18,311 bases of DNA from DATGUN01 sp035301285 (GTDB taxonomy: Bacteria; Bacillota; Bacilli; Bacillales; Amphibacillaceae), in the NCBI GenBank assembly GCA_035301285.1, contig DATGUN010000075.1:1-18311 (forward strand), in the 5' to 3' direction. Below, piece after piece: positions 14,143 through 18,311 of the stretch. Made by a program: the position numbers and the translations under genes. The first letter of the stretch is position 1. Every line of letters starts with the position of its first letter. The notes below the pieces were generated by a model that saw only the letters and a list, made by a program, of their open reading frames with translations, was not told where the DNA came from and ran no database searches.

Positions 14143-15407
14143 AACGCATGTTTCGGCTGACAGTCATGATTGTTTTTATATTTTTCCTTTTAGGAGCGCT
14201 TTTCAGCTATGCGATGTTTGAAGGGGGATTTGTAAGCTGGTTTTTATTTTATAGTTTCACCCCTGTTTTTTTGTATGAAATCGCATTGTTCTTCTACCCA
14301 CTGAAGAAATGGCGTATGTCGCGTCAATTCCACCAACAAATGGTCCGTTCAGGCGAGGAATTATATGTAACGATCCAGATTGAGCGAACATTCCCGTTTC
14401 CGTTGTATTATACGATTGTTGAAGATATTTTTCCACACTCATTGCAAAAAGTGAACTTACGACATAATACGTATCGCTATTTGAATGCGCCGGAAAACCT
14501 GAGCGTTATCCGGAAGCTGAAGCATATTATTTTTCCGTGGTTCAGGCGACACATCGAAAAGACCTATGTCATACAGGACATTCCAAGAGGCAGGCATCCA
14601 TTCAAGGAAATACGTGTACGCCTCAGTGATATGTTCGGACTCATACATAAAGAACATGTATTTTCATTAGAAGAAGAACTACTTGTTGCCCCGAGCACAC
14701 GCCAATTGCAATTGAATGGCCGTGTGAGTGCCTTTGACCATGGCGAACAATCCGCCTACTCGTTCCGCTTGAAAAGCACTAACATCGCTATCGGAACGAG
14801 AGAATATGTCCCCGGTGATAAATTTTCCTGGATTGACTGGAAACAAACCGCGAAAAAGAATGCGTTGATGACGAAGGAATTTGAACAGGAAAAAAGTACA
14901 GATACGATGATTGTTTTAAATGCCTGCCATCATGACAGATATAATCTTTTGGCCTTTGAAGCGGCAGTTGAAGTGACTTATTCCATTGTTGAAATGATCC
15001 ATGGCCGAGCTTCCAAAACAGATTTTATATCGATTGGCAAAAACAATACATCTATTTCGCTTTATGAAGATGAGACGAAGATGACCGTTTTACGTGACCA
15101 TTTGACTGTTGTTGAACCTGATGGGGAAAACGCGTTTGCGGAAATGTTCAGACAAACGATGCTTAAACATTTCGGGGGATATGTGACAATCATTGTTACC
15201 ACCCGAATTGACGCTCGCTTTCATGAGGCGGTATCACAAATGGCCAGCCGTATGAAACGCGTTATCGTTACATTGATACAAGGCAGTGGTTGGATTCAGG
15301 ATGTGGAATATGAACATATTCGGCAATTGGAATCAATGGGTGTTGTCGTGAATGTATTAACTGAAAGAGAGTTGATACATCACACGATTGAGGTGAATAT
15401 TATATGA
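14139..15407 (+). CDS. yeaD: DUF58-domain membrane protein
   Basis: The 422-residue protein has two N-terminal membrane helices (about 6-28 and 31-52), then a soluble, probably beta-rich region, then DUF58 with the motif REYVPGDKFSWIDWKQTAKK (221-240). The usual family form has Arg in place of Trp231 (GDxxRxIDW); here that position is Trp. The domain continues to a von Willebrand A-like end with the hydrophobic strand VIVTLIQGSG. DUF58 proteins pair with MoxR ATPases. AAAGGAA lies about ten bases before the ATG, and the start overlaps the MoxR stop by four bases, so the two are co-translated. Confidence 0.88.
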   Translation: MKRMFRLTVMIVFIFFLLGALFSYAMFEGGFVSWFLFYSFTPVFLYEIALFFYPLKKWRMSRQFHQQMVRSGEELYVTIQIERTFPFPLYYTIVEDIFPHSLQKVNLRHNTYRYLNAPENLSVIRKLKHIIFPWFRRHIEKTYVIQDIPRGRHPFKEIRVRLSDMFGLIHKEHVFSLEEELLVAPSTRQLQLNGRVSAFDHGEQSAYSFRLKSTNIAIGTREYVPGDKFSWIDWKQTAKKNALMTKEFEQEKSTDTMIVLNACHHDRYNLLAFEAAVEVTYSIVEMIHGRASKTDFISIGKNNTSISLYEDETKMTVLRDHLTVVEPDGENAFAEMFRQTMLKHFGGYVTIIVTTRIDARFHEAVSQMASRMKRVIVTLIQGSGWIQDVEYEHIRQLESMGVVVNVLTERELIHHTIEVNII

Positions 15408-17623
15408 AAAATCACGCAGCAAAAGCACCGACGATGTATACATTGATTTTATATATTTGTAGTTTAGTGTTATTTTTAGAATGGTTATTTCCTTTAGGGG
15501 TTATTACCGATACGGGCCATATCAGTGTGTTTATTATATATACGTTGTTCTGTTTCTTGATTTCGGGGTTGAATGTGTATTGGTGGCTATCTTTCACAGT
15601 CAAAGGGGCAGGCCTTCTATTTGTCATCAATACACTGTTTTTTGACGATCCCATTTTCGAACTGGAATGGTTGAATGTTTTGTGGACAGACTTATTAAAT
15701 AATGTAGGCTTCCTTCTACATCAAGATTGGAACATGATTACACCGATATTTCGTAGTCTGCTATTTTTGATATTGATTTGGCTGATGAGTTATTTGCTTT
15801 ATTATTGGTTCGTGACGATGAGATACGTATTTGTTTTTATTGTCTTAACGATTGTGTATGTCGGCTTATTGGATACATTCACGACGTATCATGGACAAAT
15901 GTCGATGATCCGCATTGTCATCGTCGCGCTCATTTCCTTGGGACTGACCAATCTGATAAAAGAACAGGCCAGGGAAGGGCTTGATTTTCCAAAGGCGAGT
16001 AAAAGGCTGTCTTGGATCATGCCGATTGTCATCATGACACTTCTATCAGTTGGTTTCGGTTATGTGGCTCCAAAGTTTGGTCCACAGTGGCCAGATCCGC
16101 TTCCTTTTATTGAAAGCATGGCAGATAAACCAGGTGAATTCAGCTTTGGAGGCAATTCGCGTACAGTCGGTTATGGGGAAGATGATACCAAGCTTGGTGG
16201 ATCGTTCGTTCAAGATGAAACACCGGTTTTTCAAGCAGAGGCGACTGAAAAGCAATATTGGCGTATTGAAACAAAAGATGTATATACCGGAAAAGGCTGG
16301 GAACGTTCTGAGGATGCATCACTTGATGAACAGGAAAACGGGATTTCGTTAAGGACGTTCGAGAATGGAGTTGAAACAGACTCGCTCGAGACAGATATTA
16401 CATTTACCGGTGACGTCGAATTGACTAAACTTGTTTATCCGTACGGCATTACCACTGTTAAGACGGATAGTGATGCTGATTATTTCCTCGACGAATCATC
16501 CGAATCCATTCATACTAAATCGGAAGGGGAAAAGGTTAGCTTATCATCTTACACCATCCGTTATGATCAACCTGCATTTGATCTTGATGCTTTGAAAAAT
16601 GTCAGTGAAGACGATCCAAGAGATATAAAGGAACAGTATACCCAATTGCCTGACGAATTGCCTGAGCGGGTCGATGAATTGGCGGCTGAAATTACGGAAA
16701 GCTATTCCAATCGATATGATAAGGCGAAAGCAGTCGAACAATACTTCGGCAGGAATGATTTTGTTTATCAAATCAGTGATGTACCTGTTCCGGATGAGGA
16801 TCAGGATTATGTCGATCAATTTTTATATGATACAAAGGCAGGGTACTGTGATAATTACTCAACATCGATGGTCGTCATGCTTCGTACCCTCGACATTCCC
16901 TCTAGATGGGTAAAAGGTTTTACAGGTGGGGACGTAGTGGATGATCAAGAAACGGATGATGACGATAAAACGATTTATGAAATCACTAACTCAAATGCCC
17001 ACTCCTGGGTAGAAGTGTATTTTCCGGGAATCGGCTGGGTACCCTTTGAACCGACACAAGGTTTTTCAAATGAAGCGGATTTCTATGAAGAAGGCAATGA
17101 TCCGGATGATGATATATTAGATCCGTCGGAACAGGAAACGGATGATTCATCATCAGAAGACACATCAGAAAATGACTCGGATAATGAAACCGAAGAAAGT
17201 GATGAGGAACAAACGGAAAACGCATCCGATGAAACAACCGAATCCCATTTTTCCTATTGGTATTTATGGGTGCTGATAATACCGGTTATCGCGCTGCTTT
17301 GGTACGGCTATTATAAGAGATACCATATCCGTGCATACTGGTTAGGGAAAAAGGTTGCAAAAAATCAAGGGGATCCGGAGATATACAGTCAAGCGTATCT
17401 ATTTTTATTCCGAGTCATGATGCATAAAGGATTTGAAAAAGCTCCGCAACAAACATTGCGTGAATTTGCGGGTCAGGTTGACAGACGACTCGGTGGAAAT
17501 GATATGAGACGAATAACAGCATATTATGAAGAAATGGTATATAATAAAACAATCAGGCGTGTTGATGGAGATTTCTATGATCTATGGAGACGGCTGATGG
17601 ACCGCATCTTGAAGGATAAATGA
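15404..17623 (+). CDS. yebA: Membrane-anchored transglutaminase-like protein (DUF3488/DUF4129)
   Basis: The 739-residue protein has about seven N-terminal helices (residues 10-225, TgpA N-terminal region), a large extracellular part with the transglutaminase-like core, one helix at about 618-638, and a cytoplasmic C-terminal domain resembling DUF4129. The papain-like triad is Cys482 (GYCDNYST), His533 (NAHSWVEVY) and Glu549 (PFEPTQG), where TgpA has Asp. A highly acidic Ser/Asp/Glu stretch (566-612) lies between core and last helix, as in proteins of salt-adapted bacteria. The substrate is unknown; the enzyme may act on cell-surface proteins or peptidoglycan-related peptides. GAGGTGA precedes the ATG, which overlaps the DUF58 stop. 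MoxR and DUF58 probably control its assembly or activity. Confidence 0.88.
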   Translation: MKNHAAKAPTMYTLILYICSLVLFLEWLFPLGVITDTGHISVFIIYTLFCFLISGLNVYWWLSFTVKGAGLLFVINTLFFDDPIFELEWLNVLWTDLLNNVGFLLHQDWNMITPIFRSLLFLILIWLMSYLLYYWFVTMRYVFVFIVLTIVYVGLLDTFTTYHGQMSMIRIVIVALISLGLTNLIKEQAREGLDFPKASKRLSWIMPIVIMTLLSVGFGYVAPKFGPQWPDPLPFIESMADKPGEFSFGGNSRTVGYGEDDTKLGGSFVQDETPVFQAEATEKQYWRIETKDVYTGKGWERSEDASLDEQENGISLRTFENGVETDSLETDITFTGDVELTKLVYPYGITTVKTDSDADYFLDESSESIHTKSEGEKVSLSSYTIRYDQPAFDLDALKNVSEDDPRDIKEQYTQLPDELPERVDELAAEITESYSNRYDKAKAVEQYFGRNDFVYQISDVPVPDEDQDYVDQFLYDTKAGYCDNYSTSMVVMLRTLDIPSRWVKGFTGGDVVDDQETDDDDKTIYEITNSNAHSWVEVYFPGIGWVPFEPTQGFSNEADFYEEGNDPDDDILDPSEQETDDSSSEDTSENDSDNETEESDEEQTENASDETTESHFSYWYLWVLIIPVIALLWYGYYKRYHIRAYWLGKKVAKNQGDPEIYSQAYLFLFRVMMHKGFEKAPQQTLREFAGQVDRRLGGNDMRRITAYYEEMVYNKTIRRVDGDFYDLWRRLMDRILKDK

Positions 17624-17701
17624 TCGTGCCAGGGAGCCTGGGTCATGGGGGGTTCCCGACAGGATAGATATTGATTTGAAGCTATGCTAGAGGTGATAAT
17701 G

Positions 17702-18311
17702 ATGGGAAATGAAAAAGTTATAATACTGGACTTTGGTAGTCCAAGCAACCAAGCCCTTACTCGAACAATTCGTGAATTGGGTGTCTACAGTGAACTACAT
17801 CCACACACTTTGACAGCGGAAGCGATACAGGAAATGAATCCAGCTGGGATTATTTTATCCGGTGGGCCATATAGCCTGCATGATTCCGATCCATTTCTAC
17901 CTGATTCGGAAGTGTTTAAATTGGGGATTCCAGTACTGGGTATCTGTTATGGCATGCAATTGATGGCACATGCCAATGATACTGATGTTAAGCATATTAG
18001 CGATAAGGATTATGAAACCAAGAATGTTCGTCTGACGGGTGACAGTCCCTTGTTTAAAGGATTGGGTGGAGATGTGCCTGTTTTATATTCGACAGGTGAC
18101 GTTATTGAATCGGTGCCGAAGCAGTTCACCGTCTATGCTGAAACGGCTGAAGGGGAAGTAGCCGCTTTTGGCAACGCATCTCGTAAACAGTATGGTATCC
18201 AATTTTATCCAGAAAGAAATGAGACGGAAACCGGTGTTGAGGTGCTCAAAAACTTCTTGTTTGATATTTGCGGATGTGACGGGAAGTGGTCTGCGGAGCG
18301 TTTTATTGATA
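17702..18311 (+). CDS. guaA: GuaA-like GMP synthase, glutaminase domain with missing catalytic His (partial)
   Basis: The frame is open to the right edge (203 residues shown). It matches the N-terminal glutaminase domain of GMP synthase: VIILDFGS, RELGVYSELHPHTLTAE, IILSGGP, and the nucleophile elbow GICYGMQLM with Cys82. GMP synthase makes GMP from XMP, ATP and glutamine-derived ammonia. But the catalytic His in QFHPEVRH is Tyr169 (QFYPER), Glu171 remains, the SHGD motif reads STGD, and the LGG segment after the elbow is gone. Glutamine hydrolysis is therefore unlikely by the normal triad. The ATP-binding and synthetase parts lie outside the window. AGAGGTG (17689-17695) fits ATG 17702 better than ATG 17699. 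It follows yebA by about 80 bases with no terminator, as in B. subtilis. I see no purine riboswitch in the gap. Confidence 0.8.
   Translation, partial: MGNEKVIILDFGSPSNQALTRTIRELGVYSELHPHTLTAEAIQEMNPAGIILSGGPYSLHDSDPFLPDSEVFKLGIPVLGICYGMQLMAHANDTDVKHISDKDYETKNVRLTGDSPLFKGLGGDVPVLYSTGDVIESVPKQFTVYAETAEGEVAAFGNASRKQYGIQFYPERNETETGVEVLKNFLFDICGCDGKWSAERFID

Noticed and set aside
17624..17701. Purine riboswitch or strong terminator before guaA
   Set aside because: Only a short CCAGG/CCTGG hairpin near 17629-17641 is visible, without a T-run or conserved purine-aptamer elements.

Overview
The window looks like chromosome from a spore-forming, probably salt-adapted member of the Bacillaceae (Lentibacillus/Virgibacillus/Oceanobacillus type). 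Four things point there: a complete GerA-type spore germination operon; the Bacillus gene order MoxR (yeaC) - DUF58 (yeaD) - transglutaminase (yebA) - guaA; a ProP osmoprotectant symporter; and a decayed intergenic repeat of a kind I remember from this group. Ribosome binding sites are purine-rich and strong, and TTG and GTG starts are common. The genus is an inference.

Layout, positions 1-6060: the C-terminal end of a YuiF-like Na+/H+ antiporter-family permease; an SDF-family (dicarboxylate/amino acid:cation) symporter with its own promoter, a cre-like site and a clear terminator; a ProP-like MFS symporter behind a possible sigma-B promoter; a small STM3941-family membrane protein; a gene-free stretch holding a roughly 350-bp decayed repeat; a two-gene SMR pair of the guanidinium-exporter (YkkCD/Gdx) type; and, on the minus strand, a small lipoprotein of unknown role.

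Positions 6060-11920: a tightly packed germinant-receptor operon (A, B and C subunits, joined by overlap or abutting, plus a 47-residue membrane protein starting at TTG) with a possible forespore (sigma-G) promoter and an odd 13-codon leader frame. It is followed by a NylA-type amidase bracketed by a palindrome upstream and a long hairpin across its stop codon.

Positions 11920-18311: a cation diffusion facilitator on the minus strand, divergent from the yeaC-yeaD-yebA operon (ATGA overlaps) that leads into guaA. MoxR ATPases with DUF58 partners are thought to act as a chaperone-like pair, here linked to a membrane-anchored transglutaminase-like protein with an extracellular acidic linker.

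The most striking observation is at the right edge. The guaA frame occupies the usual guaA locus and keeps the nucleophilic cysteine of its glutaminase domain, but the catalytic histidine is tyrosine and several flanking motifs are lost. It may encode an ammonia-dependent or repurposed GMP synthase, or a degenerate paralogue next to a true guaA outside the window. I saw no tRNA, rRNA, CRISPR array, prophage or intact insertion sequence.
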